DNA from: Sediminicoccus sp. KRV36 | GTDB taxonomy: Bacteria > Pseudomonadota > Alphaproteobacteria > Acetobacterales > Acetobacteraceae | Length of the DNA: 64,000 nt | Assembly: GCF_023243115.1 (NCBI RefSeq) | Contig: NZ_CP085081.1 | Span: 4,676,001-4,740,000, forward strand | Direction: 5' to 3' | Part shown: positions 38,668 to 47,374 of the stretch, one piece after another | How the letters are laid out: every line of letters starts with the position of its first letter | Position numbering within the stretch: position 1 is the first letter of the stretch | The notes under the pieces: generated by a model | Databases searched by the model: none | What the model was told of the DNA's origin: nothing | Seen by the model: the letters and a program-made list of their open reading frames with translations, nothing else | Position numbers and translations under genes: made by a program

Positions 38668-41600
38668 CCGGGCAGGATCAGCGCATGCGCGGCAAAGCGC
38701 CGCGTGCCCAGCGGGAAGGGCAGGCGCGGCGTCGCCTCGCCGGCGCGGATGCGCTCATGCCAGGCCTCGGCGCTGGCGTGGTAATCGCTGCGGATGGTTG
38801 TGAAGCCGGTGCGGCCCAGGCCGAATTCCTCGCTCGCGGTGAGGGAGTCGGCGCGGGCGCGGCCGACGAGCAGGGGCCAGCGCAGCCGCGGCACCGCGCG
38901 TTCGCCAAAGGCCAGACCGATGCGCTGGATGAATTCCAGATCCGCCGCCACGCGCACGCTGTCGAAGAACCCGATCCGCTCCATCACCGCCGCGCGGCGG
39001 AAGATCAGCGAAATGCAGCAGAGATGCGCGATCTGCCCGCCCGCCTTGATGATGATCTCGCCCTCGCTCGTCATGCGCAGCCAATCGGTGGTGAGGCCGA
39101 TCAGATCCGGCCGGCGCAGCAGCATGCCCACGCTGCAGGCCAGGCGGTCCGGATGGGACCAGTCATCGGAATCCTGCAACGCCACGAAGGCGCCCGTGCT
39201 ATGCAGCAGGCCGATATTCTTGCTGACATAGGTGCCGTCATTGGTGGTTTTCAGGATCACCCGCACCCTGGGGTCACGCTGCTCGATCTCGCGCAGCAGG
39301 GCGGGGGTGGCGTCGCTGCTCGCATCATCCACGATGATGAGCTCGAGGTTGCGATAGCTCTGCTCCAGGATGGAGCGCACCGCCGTCAGCAGATAGGCCG
39401 CGCTATTGAAGCTGGTCATCACCACCGAGATTTTCGGCCCGTCCAGCACCAGGCCATCGGGGTCCGGGCCCGCGCCGCGCAACTGGTCCAGGGCGGCGCC
39501 GCCCAGGCCCGCGTCCCGGCGCAGCGGCCGCGCGCCGTATCGCGCGAACATGCCATCCAGCGCGGCGAGGCCGGCCGCCCAATCGCCCGCCTGAGTGAGG
39601 GCGGCGCAGCGGAACAGCGGCGCCTCGATCGGAAAGCTGCGCGCCACGCCCGTGGCCTCCAGCCGGGCCGCATGGCGCAGGGCGGCATCGGGTGCGCGCT
39701 GCTCCAGCGCGATGGCCATGGCGAGCAGCCCGAATTCCGGATCGGGCACGGGTGCGTCCAGCCAGGCCTGCGCCTCCAGCGCCGCCTCGGCAAAGCGGCC
39801 GGCGAAGAAATGATTGCGCGCATGCTCCCGCAGGATGCCGGGATCGCCCCGCGGAAGGTGCTCCGCCAGCAGCGCCTGCGCGGCCTCGATCCCGCCCGAG
39901 AGGCGCATGGCCTTGGCGGCGGCGATCACCGCGCGCTCGCCCCGCGCCTCCGCCGGCAGCCGCGCCCAGGCGGCAAGCACGCCGGCATGGTCGGTGAGAT
40001 CCTGCGCGAGATACATCAGGGCGGCGATGGGCGGCGCCCAGCCGGGCCGGGCCTCGGCCAGCGCCTCCAGCAGCGCCCGCGCCTCCGCCACTTGGCCGCC
40101 GGCGATGGCCAGACGCGCATGCTCCAGCCGCAGCGCGGGGGAAAGCGGGTCCAGCGCGAGCTTGCGGTGCAGGACGACGCGCCGCTGCGTCAGCAATTCC
40201 TCCAGCCGGGCGCGAGGGCGCAACGGGTCGGCGCGGCAGAGGTCCAGCTCGAAGGTGAAGCGCCGTTCGGCCGCCAGCTCATGCGTGGGGTGGGCGGCCA
40301 GAAGCTGGTCCAGCGCATCGGCGGCGCCCTGGTAATCGCCCGCCTGGCGGATGGCGAGGGCGCGCAGCAGCATGGTCTCCGCCTCATCCGGCCGTTGCGC
40401 CAGCGCGGCTTCGGCGAAGCACCGCGCGGCGAGGGCGTCCCCCGCCGCGGCGGCGGTGCGCGCCAGGGCACAGAGCAGCGCATGCGGGGCGGCGGGCGGC
40501 GGTGGCAGCCGCGCGAGGGCCGCATGCAGCAGCCATGCCCGCCCCTGTAGCGCCGGCGCGCCCAGCAGCGCCAGGGGGGTCGGGGCCAGGGCCTCGGCCA
40601 GGATTTCGGGCGGTGCGAAGCCGAGGGCGAGGCGCAAGGGGCCCTCCGCCGGCAGCGCCGACCCGGATGCGGCCTGGCCCTCGCGCAGCGCCAGCCGCGC
40701 GGCCAACTGCGGCACCATATCCCCGGGGGGGTCCAGCCGTGCGGCCTCGGCCAGGGCGGCATGGGCGCCGGGCAGGTCGTCCATGCTGGCCAGAAGCTCG
40801 GTCAGCCACAGCCACGCCTCGGCCAGGGCAGGGGTTTCCGTGGTGAGGCGGCGCAGCAGCCGGATCGCCTCGCCGCGCTGCCCGGCTTCGGCCATGGCCA
40901 GGGCGCGCTGCACCTGCCGATGGCCCGATGGCGGCCTGGATGATGCGGGGCTGGGTGATGCGGCGCTGGCCTGCGACACCGCATCCCGCAAGGCGATCAG
41001 CCCGGGCAGGGCCGCCTCCTCCGCCGCGCCGCATTCGAACCAGTCCAGCGCCGATTCCAGCCGCAGCCGCGAATGCCGATCCGTCAGCAGATGCAGCAGC
41101 AGCCCGGCCCAAGCCTGGCCAGAAGGCGGCTTGCCGGGTGCCAGGAACTGGGCCTCGGCCAGGGCGCGCCATTCGGGCGGCGCCTCGATGGCCGCAAACC
41201 CCGGCAAGGGCGCCAGCACCGCCTCCCGCCAGGCGGGCGAGAGAATCATCTGCCGCGCGGCGGCCAGGCAATTGCCCTCCGTGACGGGCAGAGGCGGGGC
41301 GGGGCCGCAGAGCAGATGTGGCAGCGTCTGCCGCCAATCGCCGGCGCCAGCGCGCTGCACCGTGCCGCCAAGCGCCTGGGCGAGGCCCGGCTCACTCTGG
41401 GCCAGCGCCGCGAGGTTGGCCGGATGGCGCAGCCATTCCGCCAGGGCCGTGGGCCAGCGCCGCGCGCCGGAGAGCCCCAGCGCCTGCGCCACCCAGGCGA
41501 TGAGGTCAGGGTCCAGCAGCGTCTGCGGCGCGGTGTCATCGCCTTGCAGCCGGGGCAGCACCTTCTGGCGAAACTCGGCCGAGCGCAGAAGATGCAGCAG

Positions 41601-41765
41601 AACCTCGGCCAGCGAGCGGCCGAGATGCGCCTCCAGGTCGCTCGCGCGCGCCGGCCAGCGGCCCAGGACCAGCCGGAAGGCCATTTCGGCATCGGCGCTA
41701 TCGGCCGGGAGGGTGATGTCGCGGAGCGACTTCAAGGCTGGGTTCCACTGCGCAGGGTCCGCCAT
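38664..41765 (-). CDS. Multidomain glycosyltransferase: DUF4214-like segment, TPR-like arm, GT2
   Basis: A 1033-residue protein. Residues 27-70 (AFRLVLGRWPARASDLE to RSAEF) resemble DUF4214. About 280-750 is an Ala/Leu/Arg-rich helical-repeat region with TPR-like units. About 770-1000 is a GT2 (GT-A) domain: PKISVVMTSFNSAAYLL, the metal-binding region VALQDSDDWSHPDR, and AADLEFIQRIGLAFG as the probable catalytic segment. The helical region probably docks a protein or glycan acceptor. The ATG at 41765 lies 11 bp after the preceding gene. The donor and acceptor are unknown. Confidence 0.83.
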   Translation of the reverse strand: MADPAQWNPALKSLRDITLPADSADAEMAFRLVLGRWPARASDLEAHLGRSLAEVLLHLLRSAEFRQKVLPRLQGDDTAPQTLLDPDLIAWVAQALGLSGARRWPTALAEWLRHPANLAALAQSEPGLAQALGGTVQRAGAGDWRQTLPHLLCGPAPPLPVTEGNCLAAARQMILSPAWREAVLAPLPGFAAIEAPPEWRALAEAQFLAPGKPPSGQAWAGLLLHLLTDRHSRLRLESALDWFECGAAEEAALPGLIALRDAVSQASAASPSPASSRPPSGHRQVQRALAMAEAGQRGEAIRLLRRLTTETPALAEAWLWLTELLASMDDLPGAHAALAEAARLDPPGDMVPQLAARLALREGQAASGSALPAEGPLRLALGFAPPEILAEALAPTPLALLGAPALQGRAWLLHAALARLPPPPAAPHALLCALARTAAAAGDALAARCFAEAALAQRPDEAETMLLRALAIRQAGDYQGAADALDQLLAAHPTHELAAERRFTFELDLCRADPLRPRARLEELLTQRRVVLHRKLALDPLSPALRLEHARLAIAGGQVAEARALLEALAEARPGWAPPIAALMYLAQDLTDHAGVLAAWARLPAEARGERAVIAAAKAMRLSGGIEAAQALLAEHLPRGDPGILREHARNHFFAGRFAEAALEAQAWLDAPVPDPEFGLLAMAIALEQRAPDAALRHAARLEATGVARSFPIEAPLFRCAALTQAGDWAAGLAALDGMFARYGARPLRRDAGLGGAALDQLRGAGPDPDGLVLDGPKISVVMTSFNSAAYLLTAVRSILEQSYRNLELIIVDDASSDATPALLREIEQRDPRVRVILKTTNDGTYVSKNIGLLHSTGAFVALQDSDDWSHPDRLACSVGMLLRRPDLIGLTTDWLRMTSEGEIIIKAGGQIAHLCCISLIFRRAAVMERIGFFDSVRVAADLEFIQRIGLAFGERAVPRLRWPLLVGRARADSLTASEEFGLGRTGFTTIRSDYHASAEAWHERIRAGEATPRLPFPLGTRRFAAHALILPG

Positions 41766-41776
41766 CCTAACCCGGA

Positions 41777-42478
41777 TCAGTCCGGAACAGGGAGGCCCGC
41801 CGCCAGCGCGATGCGCGTGATGTCGCGCCGCGCCAGCGCCATCCGTTCCGCCAGGCTGGGCGCGTCGCGGCGCAGGATCTGGCGGATGAAGCTGGCCTTG
41901 GTGCTGTTGAAGACATCCCGCTCCTCGATGCCGATGCCCGGCCAGAGTCGGACCAGGTTTTCCGCCAGGACGCGTTGCAGCAGATCCTGGTCATTCGGCG
42001 CAAAGCTCCAGCCGGCCGTGCTGCCCGCCAGCATCTCCTCCGTCACCTCCTGCAGGAACAGCCGGTGCCACTCCGTCAGGATGAGCGCCGTGTCCTGATG
42101 GGCGAAATTGAAGAAGACGACGCCGGCATTGATGTCCGACAGGGCCTTGTTGTGGCCCAGCGCGCCCAGGATGGAACGATGCGCGCGGCTGGCCAGAAAT
42201 CCGTGCAGGTCAAAGTCGAGATCAGCCACATAGGCATCGGCGTCCAGATAGAGCAGCCAGCCGGTGAAGCCCTCATCCAGCAGGCCCTTCAACAGCAGGA
42301 TCCGGTTGAAGGTGGCGTGCCAGGGGTGGCAGCCGCGCGCAATGCCGATATGCGCCGCGTAGCGGATGCCCTGGCGCGTGCAATAGGCGCGATTGACCAG
42401 GCCGGTCACCTCCAGGAAGCCGCGATACACCACGGGGTCCGCGGTCTGCAGCAGCAGGGCGGCGGGGGAGCCAGCCAA
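41777..42478 (-). CDS. GT34-like (galactosyl GMA12/MNN10-type) glycosyltransferase
   Basis: A protein of about 233 residues. LLLKGLLDEGFTGWLLYLDADAYVAD holds the DxD nucleotide-sugar site, INAGVVFFNF is the typical acceptor-side block, and PNDQDLLQRVL the late conserved motif, as in GT34 and related small GT-A enzymes. The start was set at TTG 42478, 5 bp after the methyltransferase stop. A longer in-frame version from 42628 would run far into the methyltransferase gene and looks like a shadow. No signal peptide is seen. The product linkage is unknown. Confidence 0.78.
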   Translation of the reverse strand: MAGSPAALLLQTADPVVYRGFLEVTGLVNRAYCTRQGIRYAAHIGIARGCHPWHATFNRILLLKGLLDEGFTGWLLYLDADAYVADLDFDLHGFLASRAHRSILGALGHNKALSDINAGVVFFNFAHQDTALILTEWHRLFLQEVTEEMLAGSTAGWSFAPNDQDLLQRVLAENLVRLWPGIGIEERDVFNSTKASFIRQILRRDAPSLAERMALARRDITRIALAAGLPVPD

Positions 42479-42483
42479 GACGC

Positions 42484-43092
42484 TCAGGCCTGCCGGCTGA
42501 GGCCGAAGCTCAGATGGCCATGGCTTTCGAGGGTGAGGTAAGCGTATTTCCAGCCGTAATCCACGCAGAATTCGTGGCAGGCCTCGATCACGCCATAGGG
42601 CCAGGGGGTGATGACATTCCCGTTGCAATAGTCATGGCCCAGGATCAGCCCGTCCTTCTTCACCTTGGCATGGCACAGCCGCAGCTCCTTGGCCGTGGTC
42701 GCGTAGGAATGATCCGTGTCGATATAGACCCAGTCGAAGGTGGCATCCGGGAAGCCGGGCAGCACCTGCACGGACATACCCCGGTTCACCACCAGCTGGC
42801 CGGCCGCGAAACGCTCGGCGAATTCGGCCTCGATCCTGGCCAGGCCCTCGGCGTAGCGGGGCGAATCCCACACATCGATCAGGTGCAGGCGGGCGGGCTT
42901 GTTGCGGCGCAGGATCTGGCGCGTGAAATCGCCAAAGGCCACGCCGATCTCGGCCGCGACACCGCCACGCGGCAGGCGTTCCAGCAGCGCCTCGCGGTCG
43001 GGAACGACGCGGCAATCATGGGTGTGCAGATCATCGAGGCGGGTTTTCGGCGCGGCGGCCTTGATGGCGCGGCGTGCATCGGGCGTCGTCAT
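42484..43092 (-). CDS. Class I SAM-dependent methyltransferase (Methyltransf_24-like)
   Basis: A 202-residue protein. The SAM site is GGVAAEIGVAFGDFTRQILR, motif II is LHLIDVWDSP, and FDWVYIDTDHSYATTAKELR with LILGHDYCNG is typical of the TylF/Methyltransf_24 group that O-methylates sugars or small molecules. Its place between glycosyltransferases suggests methylation of a glycan residue. The ATG at 43092 lies 4 bp after the preceding stop. Confidence 0.85.
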   Translation of the reverse strand: MTTPDARRAIKAAAPKTRLDDLHTHDCRVVPDREALLERLPRGGVAAEIGVAFGDFTRQILRRNKPARLHLIDVWDSPRYAEGLARIEAEFAERFAAGQLVVNRGMSVQVLPGFPDATFDWVYIDTDHSYATTAKELRLCHAKVKKDGLILGHDYCNGNVITPWPYGVIEACHEFCVDYGWKYAYLTLESHGHLSFGLSRQA

Positions 43093-43096
43093 CGGC

Positions 43097-46000
43097 TCAT
43101 GCCTCCCGGCTGGGGGCTGGGCGCGCCGCCGCGCCCAGCCGCGCATGCAGGGCGGCGCATGCGGCGGCCGCTGCCATCAGGCCGGCCCAGCGCCCCTCAC
43201 CCTGCGACCAGGCCTGCACCGCCGCGGCGCGCGCGGCATGGCCCTCGATATCCGCCGCGATCCGCAGCAGCGCCTTGTGGATGGCCTGGGGTGTGGCATC
43301 CGCCAGGACCCAGCCGCCGCCGGTCTGCCGGATGGCGGCCGCGGCCGCGCCGCCTTCCAGCGTGAGGACCGGCAAGCCGGCGGACCAGAGCATGGGCAGC
43401 GCCGCCTCAACCTCTGGCGAGAGGATGGCGGCCAGATGGGCGGGCGGCAGCGGTACAGCGGGCTGCGCCTCACGCATCCGCAGGATCTCCAGCCGCTCCT
43501 TCGCGTCCAGCGCGCTCGCCTCGCGCTGGAGCCTGGCCAGGTTCGCATCATCGCCGACCACCAGCACGCGCAGTGGCTCGCCCGGCCGTGGTGCTGGCGG
43601 CGTGACCGGGGCAGCCTGGTTGGGGGCGCCAAGCACATGGAACCGGCGCTCATCCAGGGCCGGAAAAATCCGCAGGACACTGTCCCGCGCCGCATCGGAG
43701 GGCAGCAGCAAGGCATCGCATTGCGCCAGCACCGGGCCGAGCATGGCGCGCCAGTTATGCACCCAGCGGTCGCGCAGCGGCGGCACCGCGTCGCGCGGCC
43801 AGAAGGCCGGCTGGCAATCCCCGGCGCCGGCCGTGCAGAGCCCGCCGCAGGCCTGCATCTGCGCGTCCAGCAAAGCGGCATTGGGGCAGACCGGATAGAA
43901 ATCCCGCAGCGCCAGCACCACCGGCAGCTCCAGCAGCCGCGCCCGCTCGACCAGGCCCAGGCTGTGGCCGGCGATATGCCGGATATGCAGGCCTTCCACC
44001 GCCTCGCCCTGCATCCATTCCGTGACCACCGCATCCATCTCGGCCGAGCGATGATCGAGCACGCCGAGCGGATGCCGCAGCCGATGCGTCGCGAGCAGCG
44101 CCTCCGCCCCGGCCGTAAGGCGCGAGAGCTGCATCTCGCGGCCGGTGCAGCGCAGCAGCAGCGGCTCGCACACGGCATCCAGCGCCGCGATGAAGGCGAG
44201 CTCCGCCGCCTCCAGATCCGGATCGGGCAGCCCCAGCGCGAAGAGCCATCGCGGCCGGGGCCGCGCCCCGCCCGCCAGGGCATCACGCGTGGTGATGGCC
44301 AGGCGGTGCGACAGGGTCAGCCAGGCAGGGTCCGCCAGCGCCGCCTCGCGCAGGCGCGGCCATTCCGCGTAGCGGTGGCCCAGCAGCGCCTCCTGCGTCG
44401 GGGAAGCCAAGGGGGCGGTGACGCCCATCAGGCAGCCATCCTCGATGCCATGCGCATAGCCCAGGTAGCGGGCGCGCAGGGACCAATCCGCCTGCCAGCC
44501 ATCATCGTCCGGGAAGCCCGCCGCATCGAAGGCGCCCACCTCGTCCAGGGCGGCGCGGCGCAGATACAGGCAGGCCCCCTGCATGGCCGGCATGCCGGGC
44601 AGCAGCCCGCCGGCGGCCTGCGCCACCAGGCGCTGCGCATCCTCGGCACCCCATTCCTGCCAGAGCGGTGCGGCGCGATGCGCGATCTCGGGCGGCAGGG
44701 CGCTGACGCTGGCCAGACTGTCACCCGCCAGCGCCGCGAAAACCAGGCGCTGCAACCAGCGCGGCCCGGGCGCAGCCTCGGGCATCAGCAGGACCACGTC
44801 ATCGCGGCCCGCCGCCGCGATGCCGCGGTTGCAGGCCGCCGCCCGCCCGCCCTCGGCGCGGAGCACGCAAGCCGGGTCATGGGCCGCGATCAGCGCGGTC
44901 ATGGCCGGGCTGGTGCAGCCGTGATCCACCAGGAAAACACGGGCGGAGGCCGGCCCATGCGCCCGCAGCGCCGCGAGGCAGCGCGCGGCCTCGGCATCGC
45001 CATCACGCAGCGGCACGATGACGCTGACACCCGGCCGGCGTTCACGCAGCCCCAGCGTCGCGCGCAGCGCCCGCGCCGGATCCATCACGCGGCGCGGCAG
45101 GCCGGTGAGGCGCATGGGCGGCCCCAGGCGCTGCCCGGTCAACCGGCCGCGCAGCTCGACCACATCGCCTTCCGTGGTGGTCGTGAGCAGCAGGCGCGTC
45201 TCGAATTCGCCCCGGGCGGTGAGGAATTGATAGGCCTCCCCATTCACCAGGAGTTCCAGCGGGACCCCTTGCTCCGGTTGTCCGGCCAGGGCCGCCCAGC
45301 CGCGGATGCGCTCCACCGTGGCTTCGCGCAGCCCGCCCTCCTCCCGCACGGGATGGATGCGGAGTTCGCGGCGGTCCAGCAGGGTATCGCCACTGAGCAG
45401 CAGCGCCTCGACGCGCCCGCCATCCGCCCAGCCGGCCTCATGCAGCAGGCTGGCGAGTTCGGCCGGCGGCAGCCAGAGCCGCGCCTCGCCGGCGGGCCCG
45501 GCCAGAGCGCGGGGGGCGGCGGTCAGGCTGCGCCCGGACCGGTGCAGCAGGATGCGCCCCGGGGCCACGCCCTCGGCGAATTGCGCGAGTAACCCCTCGC
45601 CCTCCAGCCATTGGCCACCGCTGGGTGATGCGACGGGTTCAGGCAGGGTGAAGCGCACGGGCGCGCCGCCGCCCGCCAGCTGCAGCGTCGCATAGAGCGC
45701 CGCACCCGGCTCGACGACGGGATCAAGCCCGCCATGCCAGGCCATGAATTCGAGCTGCGCCTTGGCGCGGATGCGCTTGGTCAGCAGCAGGTGCATCTCG
45801 AGGCTGACGGGCGAGGCGCCTTGCGTCACGCCGAGCCACAGCAGGGTCCGGTTCTCCCGCGGGCCCAGTTCGGCCGCCTGCAAGCCGAGGCCGAATGGCA
45901 GGCACAGGCCAGGCGGGAGGGGATCGGGGAGGGATTGCGGCGGCAGCGGAAGGATCACACGGACATCCTTCTCGCAACGCGACGGGTCCAGCTGGATGAT

Positions 46001-47320
46001 CCCGCGCGTGGCATCCTCGATGGTGATCACGCAGGCCTGGGCATCCGCCGCCGAGCGAAACACCACGCTGGCTTCGCCGATGAGCGGCCGCACACGGCGG
46101 CGCTGGGCGGGGCCGGGTTGGGCGGGGCCGGGCAAGAGGGGGCTGGGCAAGGGGGGGCCAGGCCGCTCGGGCGCGGATGGGGCGGCCGGGGTTGCCGCTG
46201 GGGGTGGGGCCGGTGCGAGCCCAGGCTGCGACGCTTCCGCCTGTGGCGAGGCCATGCGGGCCTGCTCGGATGACCATGCCGTATCGGCGAACGCGCCGGG
46301 TTCATCTCGCGCAGCCGCACAAGGTTCCTCAGGCACTGCCGCGCCGGGTTCCTCAGGCACTGCCGCGCCCAGTTCCTCAGGCACTGCCGCGCCCGGTTCC
46401 TCAGGCGCAGCCGCTCGATGTTCCTCGCGCGCAGCCGCGCCGGGTTCTTCAGGCGCTGCCGCGCCAGGCCGAATCAGCCCGGCCGCCGTCGAAGGGGGCA
46501 CAGGCGTTGGCGCCCCGGCCAGGGCAGCCCCGGCTGCCAGCGGCGGTGTTGGCCCTGGCGGAGCGACGCCGGGCGGGGAAGGCTCGGCCCGTATGGCCGG
46601 AGCGCTGGACGCATCCGCCTCATGCGTCGCGGCTGGCGCGTGGGGCAAGGCTGCCTCGGCCGCAGCAGCGGGCGCCGTGCCGCCAGGACGCGGCGTGGCG
46701 GGCGATGCGGGCAGCGCGGCCTCCGCCCAGGAAAACGCCTCAACCAGCGGCGCTGCGTCAGCGGGCGGCGACAGGGCCGGGTCTGGCTTCGGGGCCGCCT
46801 GCGCGTCGGGCATGTCTTCGGCGGGCAAAGCGGAGGGCGCGGTTGCTGCGGCATCCAGCGTCGGGCGCAATTCCACATCCACCAGCACCGGCTGGCTGCG
46901 CGGCGCCAATTGCAGGGCGAGATACAGCGCGCCCTTCGCCTCGGGCCATTCGCCGCGCGCAAAGGACCAGTTCCATCGCCGCCCATTGGCCGCAATGGCC
47001 GGCAGGTTTTCCAGCCTGCGGGCAATGCCGAGATCATCGGCGGATGGCCCTTGCAGCAGCGCGATCCACTCGACCGGCCGCGCCTGGCTGGCTTTCTCGG
47101 CCCGCAATTCCAGCGCGATGTCGAGCTGGCCGACCATCACCCCATCCAGCTGGGCCGGCAGGGGCAGGATCAGGCGCAACGTCGCGTTGCAGGCACGGCC
47201 ATCGACCAGGATGGCAGTGCCCTCCGGCGTGGCGAGCTTCGCCTGGCCGGCCCGGGCATCCGAGTCCCGCTTCCAGACCACCAGCCAATCCGAGCCCTCG
47301 ATGCGATCAACGACGGCCAT
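43097..47320 (-). CDS. Giant multidomain glycosyltransferase (GT2 plus GT4-like) with repeat-rich linker
   Basis: A 1407-residue protein, among the largest in the window. About 1-150 and 400-560 are beta-rich segments that resemble each other (LRLILPLPAQL against VRVILPLPPQSL). About 150-390 is an Ala/Pro/Glu linker with 8-residue repeats. About 760-1000 is a GT2 domain (GVSVIVPLRDGDAEAARCLA). About 1090-1390 is GT4-like, with RVLVVGDDANLARLQ and LWSAGLPVLTLEGG. No signal peptide is present. It lies between the GT4-GT9 fusion and the methyltransferase. The substrate is unknown; the linker may vary in length between strains. Confidence 0.82.
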   Translation of the reverse strand: MAVVDRIEGSDWLVVWKRDSDARAGQAKLATPEGTAILVDGRACNATLRLILPLPAQLDGVMVGQLDIALELRAEKASQARPVEWIALLQGPSADDLGIARRLENLPAIAANGRRWNWSFARGEWPEAKGALYLALQLAPRSQPVLVDVELRPTLDAAATAPSALPAEDMPDAQAAPKPDPALSPPADAAPLVEAFSWAEAALPASPATPRPGGTAPAAAAEAALPHAPAATHEADASSAPAIRAEPSPPGVAPPGPTPPLAAGAALAGAPTPVPPSTAAGLIRPGAAAPEEPGAAAREEHRAAAPEEPGAAVPEELGAAVPEEPGAAVPEEPCAAARDEPGAFADTAWSSEQARMASPQAEASQPGLAPAPPPAATPAAPSAPERPGPPLPSPLLPGPAQPGPAQRRRVRPLIGEASVVFRSAADAQACVITIEDATRGIIQLDPSRCEKDVRVILPLPPQSLPDPLPPGLCLPFGLGLQAAELGPRENRTLLWLGVTQGASPVSLEMHLLLTKRIRAKAQLEFMAWHGGLDPVVEPGAALYATLQLAGGGAPVRFTLPEPVASPSGGQWLEGEGLLAQFAEGVAPGRILLHRSGRSLTAAPRALAGPAGEARLWLPPAELASLLHEAGWADGGRVEALLLSGDTLLDRRELRIHPVREEGGLREATVERIRGWAALAGQPEQGVPLELLVNGEAYQFLTARGEFETRLLLTTTTEGDVVELRGRLTGQRLGPPMRLTGLPRRVMDPARALRATLGLRERRPGVSVIVPLRDGDAEAARCLAALRAHGPASARVFLVDHGCTSPAMTALIAAHDPACVLRAEGGRAAACNRGIAAAGRDDVVLLMPEAAPGPRWLQRLVFAALAGDSLASVSALPPEIAHRAAPLWQEWGAEDAQRLVAQAAGGLLPGMPAMQGACLYLRRAALDEVGAFDAAGFPDDDGWQADWSLRARYLGYAHGIEDGCLMGVTAPLASPTQEALLGHRYAEWPRLREAALADPAWLTLSHRLAITTRDALAGGARPRPRWLFALGLPDPDLEAAELAFIAALDAVCEPLLLRCTGREMQLSRLTAGAEALLATHRLRHPLGVLDHRSAEMDAVVTEWMQGEAVEGLHIRHIAGHSLGLVERARLLELPVVLALRDFYPVCPNAALLDAQMQACGGLCTAGAGDCQPAFWPRDAVPPLRDRWVHNWRAMLGPVLAQCDALLLPSDAARDSVLRIFPALDERRFHVLGAPNQAAPVTPPAPRPGEPLRVLVVGDDANLARLQREASALDAKERLEILRMREAQPAVPLPPAHLAAILSPEVEAALPMLWSAGLPVLTLEGGAAAAAIRQTGGGWVLADATPQAIHKALLRIAADIEGHAARAAAVQAWSQGEGRWAGLMAAAAACAALHARLGAAARPAPSREA
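46324..46467 (-). repeat. Six 24-bp tandem repeats in the giant glycosyltransferase gene
   Basis: On the plus strand the units start GTTCCTCAGGCACTGCCGCG at 46324, 46348, 46372, 46396, 46420 and 46444; the last three are diverged. They encode an 8-residue unit close to PEEPGAAV (residues about 284-332). The period is a multiple of three, so copy-number change keeps the frame. Confidence 0.9.
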
Positions 47321-47374
47321 GCGATCCTCCGCTCTGACGGCACGCCATGGCGGGATATTCCGGCTGGTCCAGCA

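Noticed and set aside
38172..40550. 792-codon plus-strand frame opposite two glycosyltransferases
   Set aside because: It spans the junction of two genes on the other strand and has a low-complexity product, so it is a mirror of real codon bias.
41777..42628. Longer N-terminus for the GT34-like enzyme starting at 42628
   Set aside because: It would lie inside the methyltransferase gene for about 150 bp and adds an Arg/Pro-rich, unconserved segment. The TTG just after the methyltransferase stop is more sensible.
42899..45592. 897-codon plus-strand frame opposite the giant glycosyltransferase
   Set aside because: It crosses two minus-strand genes with clear motifs and overlapping starts. Composition is Arg/Gln/Gly-rich with no recognisable domain.
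46324..46467. 24-bp repeats considered as an intergenic satellite
   Set aside because: They are fully within the reading frame of the giant glycosyltransferase and keep its frame.
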